From Acinetobacter sp. GSS19 (GTDB lineage Bacteria > Pseudomonadota > Gammaproteobacteria > Pseudomonadales > Moraxellaceae), in assembly GCF_028621895.1 (NCBI RefSeq), contig NZ_CP117520.1, positions 2,232,001 through 2,296,000 on the forward strand: a DNA stretch of 64,000 nucleotides. Direction: 5' to 3'. Shown piece after piece: positions 9,530 through 18,440 of this stretch (positions are counted from its first letter, which is position 1; each line of letters begins with the position of its first letter). A program made the translations under genes and the position numbers. A model generated the notes under the pieces. That model searched no databases, was not told where the DNA came from, and saw nothing but the letters and a program-made list of their open reading frames with translations.

Positions 9530-10180
9530 TCAGACTTTTTTCTCTTCAATATTCAGTGCCTTAATTGCCAATACCGCTTGTGTACGGTTTTGTACACCCA
9601 ATTTACGGAAAATAGCGGTTACATGCGCTTTAATCGTAGCTTCAGAGACATCAAGTTCATACGCAATCTGTTTATTGAGCAGACCTTCGGCGACCATCAT
9701 CAAAACACGGAACTGTTGTGGTGTAAGGGATTGAATCCGCTCAGCTAGTTCAGTCTCATCTGCAGCACGCGGATCAAAACTCATGTTGGCTGGCAGATTT
9801 GGTGGCAACCAGATTTCACCTTCAAGTACCTGACGGATCGCTTCACCGATATGACTTGGGTGTGCAGACTTTGGAATATAACCCATCGCGCCATGTGCAA
9901 TCGCACGCTGAATAATTGAGGCTTCTTCGTGTGCAGAGACCACAATGATCGGAATAGATGGATATTGTGCGCGTACATGCACCAATGCGGAAAAACCTGA
10001 AGCACCTGGCAAGTTTAAATCGAGCAAGACCAAATCCGGTTCAGGTCCCTTCTCCAAACGTTCATAAAATTCATTTACTGCAGCAGTCTCATGAATTTGC
10101 GCTTGCGGTAAGCTATAACGAACAGCTTGAATTAAAGCATGACGAAACAGGGGATGATCATCAACGATTAAAATATTCAT
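9530..10180 (-). CDS. crbR: LuxR-family response regulator, CrbR/ErdR type
   Basis: 216-residue cytoplasmic transcription factor. The N-terminal receiver has Asp7/Asp8 (IVDDHP), phospho-site Asp54 (LLDLNLPG) and Lys in IPKSAHP. The C-terminal LuxR helix-turn-helix (about 150-210) contains LTPQQFRVL, LLNKQIAYELDVSEATIKAH and RKLGVQNRTQAV. It converges with crbS, separated by two terminators, so the pair is co-located but not co-transcribed. By analogy with CrbR/ErdR in Vibrio and Pseudomonas it probably activates acs and actP. The ribosome-binding site is weak. Confidence 0.88.
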   Translation of the reverse strand: MNILIVDDHPLFRHALIQAVRYSLPQAQIHETAAVNEFYERLEKGPEPDLVLLDLNLPGASGFSALVHVRAQYPSIPIIVVSAHEEASIIQRAIAHGAMGYIPKSAHPSHIGEAIRQVLEGEIWLPPNLPANMSFDPRAADETELAERIQSLTPQQFRVLMMVAEGLLNKQIAYELDVSEATIKAHVTAIFRKLGVQNRTQAVLAIKALNIEEKKV

Positions 10181-10556
10181 AAGCGGAGCGAGAAATCTCT
10201 AGCACAGTGCCTACTATTCTAACCACACTCAAGCAGTTTAGGATATGCCAATCGCACCTATTTTTTGTACTAAACGTAGATCAAATCAACAAATCCGTAT
10301 TTATTCGCTGGTTTTACAGGCGATGAAAAAACAAATCATATTTTACTATAAAACAAATCATCTTAAATGAAACACTTAGCTACATACAGGATAAATATAA
10401 AATTCAAATAATTAGAGGAATATTCCCCGCAGTTTTCACGATAAAAAAGATATATCGTTAAATCAGATAACCTATCTTTTTTTGCTTATTTTACAGTGCA
10501 CTTTGCGCTGTTGATAAATACAAGGCATTCCAAAACTTATTTTAGGTTATTGCCTT
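10181..10556. other. Spacer between crbR and the sulfur genes
   Basis: 376 bases holding the crbR promoter on one side and that of the FMN reductase on the other. An A/T-rich inverted repeat (AAAAAAGATA 10443-10452 with TATCTTTTTT 10473-10482) is the only clear structure. I see no convincing sigma54 -24/-12 element, although related sfn genes in Pseudomonas depend on sigma54. No gene is seen. Confidence 0.5.
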
Positions 10557-11288
10557 ATGTCGATTGCTCATCAACAAAAACCACTCAATATTGTCGCTGT
10601 TTCAGGTGGCTTAAATAATCCCTCTAAAACCGAAAGTCTGGTGCAGGAAATCCTCAATGAATTGGGTCAAGCCACACCAATCAACGTACACTTTATTAAA
10701 TTCAGTGAAATTGGTCCGTTACTCGGTGGTGCAATTTATCGCAACCAGCTTCCACAACGCGTGCAGGATGATCTGGCTGCGGTAGAAGCGGCAGATGCCC
10801 TGATTGTCGGCACACCCGTGTATCGTGCTTCATTCACTGGCTTGTTTAAACATTTCTTTGATTTTGTTGAACAAACAGCTTTAGTGGATGTGCCTGTATT
10901 ACTTGCTGCCTCAGGCGGTAGTGAGCGTCATGCCCTGGTCCTTGAACATCAACTGCGTCCATTGTTCAGCTTTTTCCAGGCGCAAACCTTGCCGATTGGT
11001 GTGTATGCCACCGATAAAGATTTCACCCCGGAATACACCGTGCGCAGTGAACAACTGCGTGAGCGCATTATCTTGGCGGTTGCACGGGCCTTGCCTATTC
11101 TGGAATGGGCACCTGCCAAAGGTCAACGTGCCGAAGTGGTGAAAGAAAAAACCCAGCAAGCCAATCAGCATCTGGGCATTAACAAGCAAATCGAACAGGC
11201 AGAAGTTCTTCCATCTGCAGCAGTACCAAGTTTGGATGCGGCAGAATCACGGTTGCACCCTAAATCCGGCAACGTTCACGTGGCGTAA
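10557..11288 (+). CDS. msuE: NAD(P)H-dependent FMN reductase (MsuE/SfnF type) with C-terminal extension
   Basis: Flavodoxin-fold reductase that supplies reduced FMN to a two-component monooxygenase. Residues about 10-190 match the SsuE/MsuE core (VAVSGGLNNPSKTESLV, VGTPVYRASFTGLFKHFFDF, LLAASGGSERHALVLEHQLR). At 243 residues it is about 55 longer than the usual 186-residue MsuE. The extra tail is polar and rich in Ala, Gln and Glu, with no domain I recognise. It sits 28 bases before sfnG, so they form an operon equivalent to the sfnFG pair of Pseudomonas putida. Substrate preference (NADH or NADPH) cannot be read. Confidence 0.87.
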   Translation: MSIAHQQKPLNIVAVSGGLNNPSKTESLVQEILNELGQATPINVHFIKFSEIGPLLGGAIYRNQLPQRVQDDLAAVEAADALIVGTPVYRASFTGLFKHFFDFVEQTALVDVPVLLAASGGSERHALVLEHQLRPLFSFFQAQTLPIGVYATDKDFTPEYTVRSEQLRERIILAVARALPILEWAPAKGQRAEVVKEKTQQANQHLGINKQIEQAEVLPSAAVPSLDAAESRLHPKSGNVHVA

Positions 11289-11316
11289 GAATAGCAGCAG
11301 ATCCGGAGGGTAAAAC

Positions 11317-12423
11317 ATGTCACAACAAGAACAAAACATTCACTTCGCTTACTGGGTACCGAATGTCAGTGGTGGCCTGGTGGTCAGCAATATCGAACAG
11401 CGTACCGACTGGAGCTATGACTACAATGTGCGTTTGGCGCAAACTGCGGAAAAAAATGGCTTTGATTATGCCTTGACTCAGATTCGTTTTACTGCGGGTT
11501 ATGGGGCAGAAAACCAGCATGAATCCGTCAGCTTTAGCCATGGCATCCTGGCCAAAACGGAAAAACTCAAAGTCATTGCCGCCATTTTGCCAGGTCCCTG
11601 GAAACCGGCTTTAGCCGCCAAACAACTGGCGACAATTGATCATCTCACGCAGGGCCGGATCGCAATTAACGTGGTCAGTGGCTGGTTCCGGGGCGAGTTT
11701 GACGCGATTGGTGAAGAATGGCCGGAGCATGATCAGCGTTATGCACGTTCGGAGGAGTTTATTCGCTGCCTGAAAGGTATCTGGACGACGGATCATTTCA
11801 GCTTTGATGGCAAGTATTATCAATTTAACGATTACAGCTTAAAACCCAAGCCGCTACAGCAACCACATATCGAGATTTTTCAGGGCGGCAGCTCGCGTGC
11901 CGCGCGTGATATGGCATCACGTGTCTCGGACTGGTATTTCACCAATGGCAACACGCCTGAAGAAATCAAAAAGCAGATTGATGATATTCGTGAAAAAGCC
12001 AAAACCAACCATCATCAGGTGAAAATTGGGGTGAATGCCTTCATTATTGCCCGCGATACTGAAGAAGAAGCACAAGCTGTACTGCAAGAAATCCTTGATA
12101 AGGCCAATCTTCCAGCGGTGAAGGCTTTTGGCGATGCGACCCGTGAAGCCGGTGCCGCCACAGCTGAAGGTGAAGGGAACTGGGCCAAATCAACCCTTGA
12201 AGATCTGGTGCAATACAACGATGGCTTTAAAACCAATCTGATTGGTACACCGCAACAAATTGCTGAACGCATCGTGGCATTAAAAAATGTGGGTGTGGAT
12301 CTGATTCTTTCGGGCTTTTTACACTTTATTGACGAAGTGGAATATTTTGGCGAGAAGGTCTTGCCTTTAGTGCGTGAACTGGAAGCCCAACAAGCCGAAA
12401 AACTGCAAGCCAAATCCGCATAA
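11317..12423 (+). CDS. sfnG: Dimethylsulfone monooxygenase, FMNH2-dependent (luciferase-like)
   Basis: 368-residue TIM-barrel flavin monooxygenase that converts dimethylsulfone to methanesulfinate for sulfur supply. The text FAYWVPNVSGGLVVSNIEQR near the N-terminus and GRIAINVVSGWFRGEFDAIG in the middle are typical of SfnG and set it apart from SsuD. Strong GGAGG lies 6 bases before the ATG. It depends on the reductase encoded just upstream. A terminator follows. SsuD/MsuD is the alternative but less likely. Confidence 0.88.
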   Translation: MSQQEQNIHFAYWVPNVSGGLVVSNIEQRTDWSYDYNVRLAQTAEKNGFDYALTQIRFTAGYGAENQHESVSFSHGILAKTEKLKVIAAILPGPWKPALAAKQLATIDHLTQGRIAINVVSGWFRGEFDAIGEEWPEHDQRYARSEEFIRCLKGIWTTDHFSFDGKYYQFNDYSLKPKPLQQPHIEIFQGGSSRAARDMASRVSDWYFTNGNTPEEIKKQIDDIREKAKTNHHQVKIGVNAFIIARDTEEEAQAVLQEILDKANLPAVKAFGDATREAGAATAEGEGNWAKSTLEDLVQYNDGFKTNLIGTPQQIAERIVALKNVGVDLILSGFLHFIDEVEYFGEKVLPLVRELEAQQAEKLQAKSA

Positions 12424-12469
12424 ACAACAAGAACCTAATTATAAAAATAATCACGCTCCACCACTCCAA

Positions 12470-12502
12470 TCTCCCTCAAGCCTGGCTTGGGGGATTTTTT
12501 TT
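12470..12502 (+). terminator. Terminator of msuE-sfnG
   Basis: A stem of about 11 bp (CTCCCTCAAGCC with GGCTTGGGGGA, one G-U pair) with a short loop and eight T. Confidence 0.85.
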
Positions 12503-12524
12503 GGCAACCCTTCATCCAGACCAA

Positions 12525-12547
12525 ATAAAAGGGAGGAAGCGCTCCCT
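12525..12547 (-). terminator. Probable terminator of sfnB
   Basis: AGGGAG (12530-12535) and CTCCCT (12542-12547) form a 6-bp stem. On the minus strand TTTTATTT follows. Short stem, so moderate confidence. Confidence 0.5.
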
Positions 12548-12565
12548 AAAAACTCATCGTGGATG

Positions 12566-13747
12566 TTAGGCATAAAAACTGGGTTTTGGCACTTGCCCCG
12601 TTAACACCCATTCCCCGACTTCCTGATATTTATAATCAATCGGGTCATGCAAAGTCTGGGTACGCACATTACGCCAGAAACGGTCCAGATTCAGTTGGGC
12701 GGTAGTTGCCCGTGCCCCCATGACCTGGAAAATATTTTGCGTGACATAAAGTGAAGTATTCGTGGCGGCAATTTTGGCAGTAGCAATGGCAATTGAGACC
12801 AGCCCACGCTGTTCTGCAGTCAGAGTTTCACCCTGTTGCCAAGCCTGCTGTAATACCGCAACTGCCTGTTGTGCCAGTAAACGCACAGCTTCAAGTTGCA
12901 CATAAAACTCGGCAAAATGTTTCTGGGTAAAAGGATCCTGTACGGCCTGTTCTACCAGCGACGTTGACCAGGCTTTTTGTGTTTGCACCGCCTGTTTCGC
13001 CACCTCAAACGCCCCTTCCGCCACGCCTAAAAACAAATGCACGAAAATCAGTTGCGCGATCAGCGGACGCAAACTGGAATATGGGGTACTGAGTGGCCCA
13101 GGATTGAGCAGTAATTCATCCTGCTGGATTCTGACCTGTTGAAACTGGCTAGTGCCGCTATCGGTCTGGCGTTGTCCCATATTGTTCCAATCCCCTAAAA
13201 AGCACACCCCTTCACGTGCCGTCGGAATCACGCCAATCAATAATTTGCCTTCAGCATCATAAGCAGAACACAGCAACATGTCGGAATCGATGGAGCCGGA
13301 ACAGAAACTCTTTTCACCATGAAAAATATATTCTTGTGCAGAAATCTGTTCTGCCGTGGTACGTCGATCCAGTGGATTTAAGGCGTTGCCCCAAAACAGG
13401 TTTTCCCGTGCAGTTTGCTCAAACCATGGCGCATATTGTTCGGGTTGGGCAAACAGCTGTACCGTCGCAATCAATAAATGATGAAAACCATACACATGTG
13501 CCAATGAGCTATCCACCTGTGCAAAGATGCGAATGGTACTAAAAATAGTGGACCAATCCGCCGCCTGCCCGCCATATTGCCGCGGAATAGATAAGCTTAG
13601 CAGTCCACTGGCACGGATCAGATCGCGTTCTGTTTTAGGATTGCCACCACGTTTATCACGTTCAGCTGCAGTCTGTGCAAACTGTGCAGCGAGTTGCCGG
13701 GCAATCTGTTGTGGATCAAAATTTAAAGGGTTGGGTGTGGTATTCAT
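12566..13747 (-). CDS. sfnB: SfnB-family acyl-CoA-dehydrogenase-like sulfur acquisition oxidoreductase
   Basis: 393-residue flavoprotein of the acyl-CoA dehydrogenase/DszC-like fold. Typical segments are R-A-S-G-L-L-S-L-S-I-P-R-Q-Y-G-G near the N-terminus, FCSGSIDSD in the middle and VMGARATTAQLNLDRFWRNV with a final HDPIDYK near the C-terminus. SfnB proteins are induced under sulfate limitation and assist growth on organosulfur compounds; the exact reaction is not established. I chose the ATG at 13747, preceded by GAAGG, over an upstream ATG at 13762 that lacks a site. It converges with sfnG, so the three genes form one functional cluster in two transcripts. Confidence 0.85.
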   Translation of the reverse strand: MNTTPNPLNFDPQQIARQLAAQFAQTAAERDKRGGNPKTERDLIRASGLLSLSIPRQYGGQAADWSTIFSTIRIFAQVDSSLAHVYGFHHLLIATVQLFAQPEQYAPWFEQTARENLFWGNALNPLDRRTTAEQISAQEYIFHGEKSFCSGSIDSDMLLCSAYDAEGKLLIGVIPTAREGVCFLGDWNNMGQRQTDSGTSQFQQVRIQQDELLLNPGPLSTPYSSLRPLIAQLIFVHLFLGVAEGAFEVAKQAVQTQKAWSTSLVEQAVQDPFTQKHFAEFYVQLEAVRLLAQQAVAVLQQAWQQGETLTAEQRGLVSIAIATAKIAATNTSLYVTQNIFQVMGARATTAQLNLDRFWRNVRTQTLHDPIDYKYQEVGEWVLTGQVPKPSFYA

Positions 13748-13839
13748 CTTGCCTTCAATCATTATCTTGCTATGGTTTTAGCTTAACAGATCAAATTTTC
13801 GGGCTTTATCTCAATCGCTGCTGAACTTATCCGGCACAG

Positions 13840-13870
13840 CAAAATACCGCCTGCACATGTCAGACGGTAT
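13840..13870 (-). terminator. Probable terminator of acs
   Basis: ATACCGCCTG (13844-13853) and CAGACGGTAT (13861-13870). Read on the minus strand this is a 10-bp stem with one G-U pair followed by UUUUG, 16 bases after the acs stop. Confidence 0.65.
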
Positions 13871-13885
13871 AGGCTAAAAGAAAGG

Positions 13886-15829
13886 TTATTCTGTTGGATA
13901 AACAGTCGCAATTAAACGCTCCACCACGGCTGGATCGGCCAAAGTTGAGGTATCTCCCAAACTGTCGAGTTCATGTGCCGCTATTTTTCTGAGAATTCGC
14001 CGCATGATTTTGCCAGAACGGGTTTTCGGCAACATCGGTGCCCAGTACAAGGCATCCGGTGCGGCAATGGCGCCGAGATGTTTACGCACCCATTCAATCA
14101 GCTCTGTGCGCAAAGCTTCACTTTCTGGCACACCAGTTTTCAGTGTCACAAAGGTACAAATGCCCTGACCTTTTAAATCGTGCGGCATCCCGACGACTGC
14201 GGCTTCAGCCACCTGTGGATGGGCCACCAGCGTACTTTCAATTTCCGCCGTGCCTAAACGGTGGCCAGAGACATTCAGCACATCATCCACCCGACCGGTG
14301 ATCCAGTAATAGCCATCTTGGTCACGGCGGGCCCCATCTCCAGAAAAATAATAGCCCGGGAAAGCAGCAAAATAGGCTTCAAAGAAACGCTTATTGTCCC
14401 CCCAAATTCCGCGCATCTGGCCCGGCCAAGAATCCTTGATCACCAGATTGCCCTGTGCTTCACCGTGCAGTTCATAGCCTTGATCATCGACCAAGGCAGG
14501 CTGAATGCCAAAATATGGACGGGTGGCTGAGCCTGGTTTTAAATCCGTTGCACCCGGCAAAGGACTAATCAGAATCCCGCCGGTTTCGGTTTGCCACCAG
14601 GTATCGACAATCGGACAACGCCCTTCACCCACGACATGGTAATACCAGTTCCAGGCTTCCGGATTGATCGGCTCTCCCACACTGCCCAATAAGCGCAAGC
14701 TGCTGCGGTCACTTTCCCGCACATAGGCATCGCCTTCACGCATCATGGCGCGAATGGCGGTGGGTGCAGTGTATAAAATGCTGACATGGTGCTTATCGAC
14801 AATATGACCAATCCGCGCCCAGCTCGGATACTGTGGCACGCCCTCGAACATCAGGGTCGTGGTGCCGTTTGCCAAAGGGCCATAAATGGAATAGGAATGT
14901 CCAGTAATCCAGCCGACATCGGCGGTACACCAGTAAATATCATCGGGTTGAAGATCAAACACGTCACGGAAAGTGGATGTCACATAAACCAGATAGCCAC
15001 CCGTGGTATGTAGCACGCCTTTCGGCTTCCCGGTCGAACCAGAGGTGTACAAAATAAACAGCGGATCTTCAGCACCCATTGGCGTCGGTGGACAGTCTTC
15101 CTCGACTTCCATGATTTCTTCGTGATACCACAGGTCTCGCCCCGGCTGGAACTGAATCGGATTTCCCGTGCGATGCACCACCATGACATGCTCAACACTT
15201 TGTGTACCCGACATCGCCAATGCCTGATCGACATTATCCTTGAGAGGAATCAGCTTCCCACCCCGCATGCCAGCATCGGCGGTCACCACCAGCTTAGCCT
15301 GACTGTCTTCAATCCGACTGGCTAGGGAGTCTGGAGAAAAACCGCCAAACACCACGCAATGCACCGCACCAATGCGGGCACAGGCCAGCATGGCAATTGC
15401 AGCCTCGGAAACCATCGGCATGTACAGTACCACCCGATCGCCTTTAGCAATTCCGTACTTTTTCAGCACATTGGCAAAGCGGCAAACTTCGGCATACAGC
15501 TCTTGATAAGAAATGATCTTATGCCGTGAAGGATGATCCCCTTCCCAGATGATCGCCGGTTTCTGCGGATGTACCGCTAGATGACGATCCAGACAATTGG
15601 CACAGACATTCAGTTCACCATCGGCAAACCATTCAATGTGAAAGTTATCTTTGTCAAAACTGGTATTTTTGACTTGTATAAACGGTTTGATCCAGTCAAT
15701 CCGTTGTGCCTGCTCAGCCCAGAACTGTTCCGGGTACTGAATAGAGTATTGGTAACGTTGTAAATAATCTTCCTGCAAGGTACGTGCGGTCTTTTTAAAT
15801 GCCTCTGGTACCGGATAGCGTTCGTTCAT
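13886..15829 (-). CDS. acs: Acetyl-CoA synthetase (AMP-forming)
   Basis: 647-residue enzyme that converts acetate, ATP and CoA to acetyl-CoA in two steps through acetyl-AMP. The AMP-binding core shows [21 protein letters not shown] and [10 protein letters not shown]. The C-terminal catalytic Lys lies in [11 protein letters not shown], the site that acetyltransferases modify in other Acs enzymes. The ATG at 15829 has GGAAG 6 bases upstream; another ATG at 15835 touches that site and is rejected. Its presence near actP and crbS/crbR gives a complete acetate-use set. Three AACAGAT repeats lie upstream. Confidence 0.96.
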   Translation of the reverse strand: MNERYPVPEAFKKTARTLQEDYLQRYQYSIQYPEQFWAEQAQRIDWIKPFIQVKNTSFDKDNFHIEWFADGELNVCANCLDRHLAVHPQKPAIIWEGDHPSRHKIISYQELYAEVCRFANVLKKYGIAKGDRVVLYMPMVSEAAIAMLACARIGAVHCVVFGGFSPDSLASRIEDSQAKLVVTADAGMRGGKLIPLKDNVDQALAMSGTQSVEHVMVVHRTGNPIQFQPGRDLWYHEEIMEVEEDCPPTPMGAEDPLFILYTSGSTGKPKGVLHTTGGYLVYVTSTFRDVFDLQPDDIYWCTADVGWITGHSYSIYGPLANGTTTLMFEGVPQYPSWARIGHIVDKHHVSILYTAPTAIRAMMREGDAYVRESDRSSLRLLGSVGEPINPEAWNWYYHVVGEGRCPIVDTWWQTETGGILISPLPGATDLKPGSATRPYFGIQPALVDDQGYELHGEAQGNLVIKDSWPGQMRGIWGDNKRFFEAYFAAFPGYYFSGDGARRDQDGYYWITGRVDDVLNVSGHRLGTAEIESTLVAHPQVAEAAVVGMPHDLKGQGICTFVTLKTGVPESEALRTELIEWVRKHLGAIAAPDALYWAPMLPKTRSGKIMRRILRKIAAHELDSLGDTSTLADPAVVERLIATVYPTE

Positions 15830-15959
15830 CAGCATCTTCCTTGTACTTGACTCTCCTCTCGAGAGCTTCAGGGTCTTTTTTGTTGTTCTGTGCAGGCCAA
15901 TGTCCGTATTTTTTCTGCATCATAAAGCCGACAAACCTGCGCAATCCGTCTATTATTTA

Positions 15960-16000
15960 AACAGATTTAACAGATAAAATCAGTGAGCATAACAACAGAT
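15960..16000. repeat. Three AACAGAT repeats upstream of acs
   Basis: AACAGAT occurs at 15960-15966, 15969-15975 and 15994-16000 in the divergent region between acs and the DUF805 gene, about 130-170 bases before the acs start. Spacings are 9 and 25 bases. They may be activator contacts; the link to CrbR is only a guess. Confidence 0.25.
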
Positions 16001-16102
16001 ATGTCGGTTAAACGTATCAGTGCCCTTTTTTTAGCCTTATAATTTTAATTCATTTCATCGACCTACAGCTGATCCGTGCTGTGTTTGCGGATGAGGACGC
16101 CT

Positions 16103-16684
16103 ATGACCTCCCAGAATTCATCCCCATTTTTCTCCCGCCCACCTGTGACACGTCAGGATTCCCCCCTGTCGCCCGCAGGACGGTTTAGCCGGTTAAGCTA
16201 TATTGGCTGGTACGGACTTTTGCACCTGAGCATTTTTTTGCTCGCAATCGCCTTCAGCCTGACGCTGGGAATTGTTAGCCTGAATAATGGTGTGCTTAAT
16301 GAGAACTTTACCAATGCACTGAATGGCATGGCAGGTTTAGGTTTTCTCTTGCTGTTTGTGGTCTATTTCTATTTTCATCTGGTGCTGGTCATTCGCCGAC
16401 TCCATGATCTGAACCAGACCGGCTGGATCAGCCTGTTGCTGTTGGTGCCGGTCATCAACTTCTTCCTGGCCTTTTATTTACTGCTTGCTCCCGGTACTCC
16501 TGGGATGAACCGCTACGGTCCGCCACGCATGACCTCTGCAGCCGAAAAAATCATGGCCTGGCTGATCATTACCCTGAGTATTTTGAGCCTGCTTAGTATG
16601 GGCAGCATGATGTCCTACATGATGGGCAGTGGTGAGTTGCAGACCCCATCGGAAATGATGCGACAGAGCAGCAAGTATTTCTAA
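16103..16684 (+). CDS. DUF805 inner-membrane protein
   Basis: 193-residue membrane protein with a polar N-terminal 35 residues and about four hydrophobic helices. Its typical DUF805 text includes P-A-G-R-F-S-R-L-S-Y-I-G-W, R-R-L-H-D-L-N-Q-T-G-W and the segment L-A-P-G-T-P-G-M-N-R-Y-G-P. The function of the family is unknown. I chose the ATG at 16103 because GAGGA lies about 5 bases before it; an upstream in-frame ATG at 16076 has no site. The C-terminus carries an extra Met/Ser-rich helix and tail. Divergent from acs; a hairpin separates it from mscS. Confidence 0.85.
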   Translation: MTSQNSSPFFSRPPVTRQDSPLSPAGRFSRLSYIGWYGLLHLSIFLLAIAFSLTLGIVSLNNGVLNENFTNALNGMAGLGFLLLFVVYFYFHLVLVIRRLHDLNQTGWISLLLLVPVINFFLAFYLLLAPGTPGMNRYGPPRMTSAAEKIMAWLIITLSILSLLSMGSMMSYMMGSGELQTPSEMMRQSSKYF

Positions 16685-16706
16685 GCTCACATTTTTTAAC
16701 TGGACA

Positions 16707-16745
16707 GCGCTGTGCACTTTGATTAGGGTAGGCAGCGCATTTTTT
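16707..16745 (+). terminator. Possible terminator after the DUF805 gene
   Basis: GCGCTG (16707-16712) and CAGCGC (16733-16738) with a 20-base loop, followed by A and six T. Confidence 0.45.
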
Positions 16746-16766
16746 AATTAGGAAACAGGTTAGCCG

Positions 16767-17744
16767 GTGGCAGAACAGACCAATAAACTCAGCGATGTCG
16801 CACAAGGGACAGCAGATTTAATTCAGGAAGCGGGACAAAAAACCAGTGAATCGGTGATTGCACATACTGCGAAATATAATGATGCCTATCGTGCAATCGA
16901 CAAGATCATGGAAGGATTCTGGGAACGTTTACCGTATTTTTGTATCGCTCTCGTTGTTTTCCTGATTTTCTGGTTACTCGCCAAACTGTTCAAGTTTTTT
17001 ATCCGCAAAACCCTGGATAACCGCAGTTATGCTAAACAAAATCTGGTGCTGGTGCTGAACCGGCTGGGCAGTACGATAATTATTTTTATTGGTTTCCTGA
17101 TTGCGTTGGTCATCGCCATTCCAGGTTTTACCCCCGGCCAGCTGATGAGTGCACTCGGGATTGGCTCGGTCGCGATTGGTTTCGCTTTCAAAGATATTTT
17201 CCAGAACCTGTTGTCTGGCATCCTGATTTTACTGAGCGAGCCGTTTCATATTGGCGATGACATCATTGTTGGTGGGATGGAAGGCACGGTGGAAGATATC
17301 CAGATTCGGGCGACGTATTTACGCTCACCGGATGGCCGCCGCATCGTGATTCCAAACGCAACCGTCTATACCAGTGCAGTGACGGTAAATACGGCTTATC
17401 AGCGCCGCCGCTGTGAATTTATCGTGGGGATCGGCTATGAAGATGATGTGCAGAAAGCCAAACAGATCATTCTCAAGATTCTGGACAATGACCGCAATAT
17501 CCTCAGCCAACCACCATTTAGTGTCAATGTCTCTGCACTGGCAGATTTCTCGATTAATCTGACCGTGCGCTGGTGGGTTGATACCACTGAAACCACCACG
17601 GCAGCATCGATTAGTACCGTACAGGAAGCCGTGATTGATGCTTTTGATGAAAACAATATCTCAATCCCTTATCCGGTGCAGCAAGTGAAAGTCTATCGTG
17701 ATGACGCGCAGCAGACCCAAGCACCCATTTCAGATACTAAATAA
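16767..17744 (+). CDS. mscS: Small-conductance mechanosensitive channel (MscS family)
   Basis: 325-residue inner-membrane channel that releases solutes on osmotic downshock. A polar N-terminus of about 50 residues precedes three hydrophobic helices. The pore-lining segment reads M-S-A-L-G-I-G-S-V-A-I-G-F-A-F-K-D-I and is followed by the beta domain (PFHIGDDIIVGGMEGTVEDI, R-I-V-I-P-N-A). The start is GTG at 16767; ACAGG lies 7 bases before it. The 3' end overlaps the convergent rsmE gene by 15 bases, so no terminator fits between them. Several MscS paralogues usually exist, so the symbol is for the family. Confidence 0.9.
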   Translation: MAEQTNKLSDVAQGTADLIQEAGQKTSESVIAHTAKYNDAYRAIDKIMEGFWERLPYFCIALVVFLIFWLLAKLFKFFIRKTLDNRSYAKQNLVLVLNRLGSTIIIFIGFLIALVIAIPGFTPGQLMSALGIGSVAIGFAFKDIFQNLLSGILILLSEPFHIGDDIIVGGMEGTVEDIQIRATYLRSPDGRRIVIPNATVYTSAVTVNTAYQRRRCEFIVGIGYEDDVQKAKQIILKILDNDRNILSQPPFSVNVSALADFSINLTVRWWVDTTETTTAASISTVQEAVIDAFDENNISIPYPVQQVKVYRDDAQQTQAPISDTK

Positions 17745-18440
17745 ACGTCCCAGCGCATAAGGAATTACGGTTTCGGTACGGATAATGCGCTGTCCGAGAG
17801 AAACCGCTTGTGCCCCATTTCGGGTCAGCAGATCAACCTCGTACGGGATAAATCCGCCCTCTGGGCCAATGATCAGGGTACACGGATGTTGAATCTGCTG
17901 AGGCATCGTAACCATTGCATAAGGATGTGCCACAAAAGCCGGTCTCTCCAGACTGATCATGCCCGGTAAAACATCTTCCACAAAAGGTTTAAAACGCCGG
18001 TAACAGTCAATTGTCGGTGCCACCGTGTCTCCAGCCTGCTCCAGCCCCAAGGTGACATAGTCATCCAGTTGCTGCAGAAAAGGACTCTGCCAATAGCTTT
18101 TATCTACCCGATAGCTATGCAGCAAAATGATTTTCTCCACACCCAAGGTCACGCTATCCATGATCAATCGGCGCAAGACTTTAGGTCGCGGCAAGGCCAC
18201 GATCAGAGTGACCGGCAATTTGGCAGGAACGACTTCCGGGTGTAAGGGCTGAACGATCACCTGTTGTGCACTAATCTCACGCACTTCGGTCAGATAACGC
18301 TGTCCCTGGCGCATACCCACCTTTAAATGATCACCAACCTGAATATCGAGATGTTGGCGCAAATGTTGTAACTGGCGTGGTTCGCGAATCACCCACACCT
18401 TTGAGTCGCTTGACTGCGGTTCAATTAAAACGATATTCAC
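17730..18440 (-). CDS. rsmE: 16S rRNA m3U1498 methyltransferase
   Basis: 236-residue SPOUT-fold methyltransferase that modifies U1498 of 16S rRNA. The C-terminal knot motifs are LIIGPEGGFIPYEVDLL and LGQRIIRTETVIPYAL. An N-terminal PUA-like part covers about residues 1-70. The start codon is GTG and overlaps the waaA stop by four bases (GTGA), so translation is coupled to waaA. Confidence 0.93.
   Translation of the reverse strand: MNIVLIEPQSSDSKVWVIREPRQLQHLRQHLDIQVGDHLKVGMRQGQRYLTEVREISAQQVIVQPLHPEVVPAKLPVTLIVALPRPKVLRRLIMDSVTLGVEKIILLHSYRVDKSYWQSPFLQQLDDYVTLGLEQAGDTVAPTIDCYRRFKPFVEDVLPGMISLERPAFVAHPYAMVTMPQQIQHPCTLIIGPEGGFIPYEVDLLTRNGAQAVSLGQRIIRTETVIPYALGRLFSI

Noticed and set aside
10400..10420. 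Possible sigma54 -24/-12 element before the FMN reductase
   Set aside because: GG and GC are ten bases apart but the rest of the consensus (TGGCAC, TTGC) does not fit.
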